DNA of 64,000 bases, from contig NC_085141.1 in NCBI RefSeq assembly GCF_024139115.2, positions 400,458,659 to 400,522,658 of the forward strand. The letters are read 5' to 3'. The position numbers and the translations under genes are program-made. Source of the DNA: Armigeres subalbatus (Eukaryota; Arthropoda; Insecta; Diptera; Culicidae). A model generated the notes under the pieces. It had not been told where the DNA came from and did no database searches. It was given only the letters and a program-made list of their open reading frames with translations. Shown here in pieces: positions 63,961-64,000 of the stretch; position 1 is the first letter of the stretch, and each line of letters starts with the position of its first letter.

Positions 63961-64000
63961 GTAAGTTATACATTCGCACACCAAATGTTCGTATTATGAC

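Overview
The window is a piece of a large, transposon-rich insect genome, most likely a culicine mosquito of the Aedes type. The main grounds are: short coding exons split by introns of up to about 20.7 kb; RTE-type (JAM1-like), I-type and Jockey-type LINE relics; a tRNA-derived SINE with target-site duplications; dozens of MITEs; and low-GC intergenic DNA. Species assignment is inference. There are no bacterial-style operons, Shine-Dalgarno sites or CRISPR arrays.

One clear host gene spans nearly half the window: a WRNIP1/Mgs1 (Werner helicase interacting protein) orthologue on the plus strand. Its four coding exons are 30026-30403, 31749-32368, 53097-53268 and 53333-53857, encoding 564 residues with an N-terminal UBZ4 finger, an AAA+ core and the MgsA-type C-terminal domain. 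Its second intron is 20,728 bp and is packed with transposons. Immediately downstream, on the opposite strand and converging, I find a candidate small nucleolar RNA host gene (about 53915-56056). It has short exons flanked by good splice sites and three to four paralogous intronic box C/D snoRNAs. Their guides pair with a universally conserved segment of 18S rRNA and predict two neighbouring 2'-O-methylation sites. At the right edge (63785-63960) there may be one exon of another gene encoding a secreted or membrane-anchored protein.

Layout. 0-8 kb: MITEs, duplicated tRNA-like SINE pieces, simple repeats, and a 2.3-kb element carrying a ten-copy 167-bp tandem array. 8.2-16.2 kb: an I-type LINE whose RNase H domain was split by a 6.6-kb LINE on the minus strand, bounded by a 22-bp target-site duplication. 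The inserted LINE encodes an OTU-type cysteine protease fused in front of the endonuclease and reverse transcriptase, and is itself split by a 1.1-kb nonautonomous DNA element. 17-19.7 kb: a foldback MITE and minisatellites. 19.7-27.9 kb: three head-to-tail RTE-type LINE copies with MITEs inside them. 28-29.6 kb: a 24-bp minisatellite and foldback MITEs. 30-53.9 kb: WRNIP1 and its intronic transposons. 53.9-56.1 kb: snoRNA host gene. 56-63.7 kb: a decayed pogo-like TIR element (58114-60822), more MITEs, a 25-base assembly gap and a Ty1/copia RNase H relic.

Most transposon coding regions are broken by stops or frameshifts and are described as relics. Several insertions can be dated relative to each other because the target duplications are exact and removing the insert restores the reading frame of the host element.
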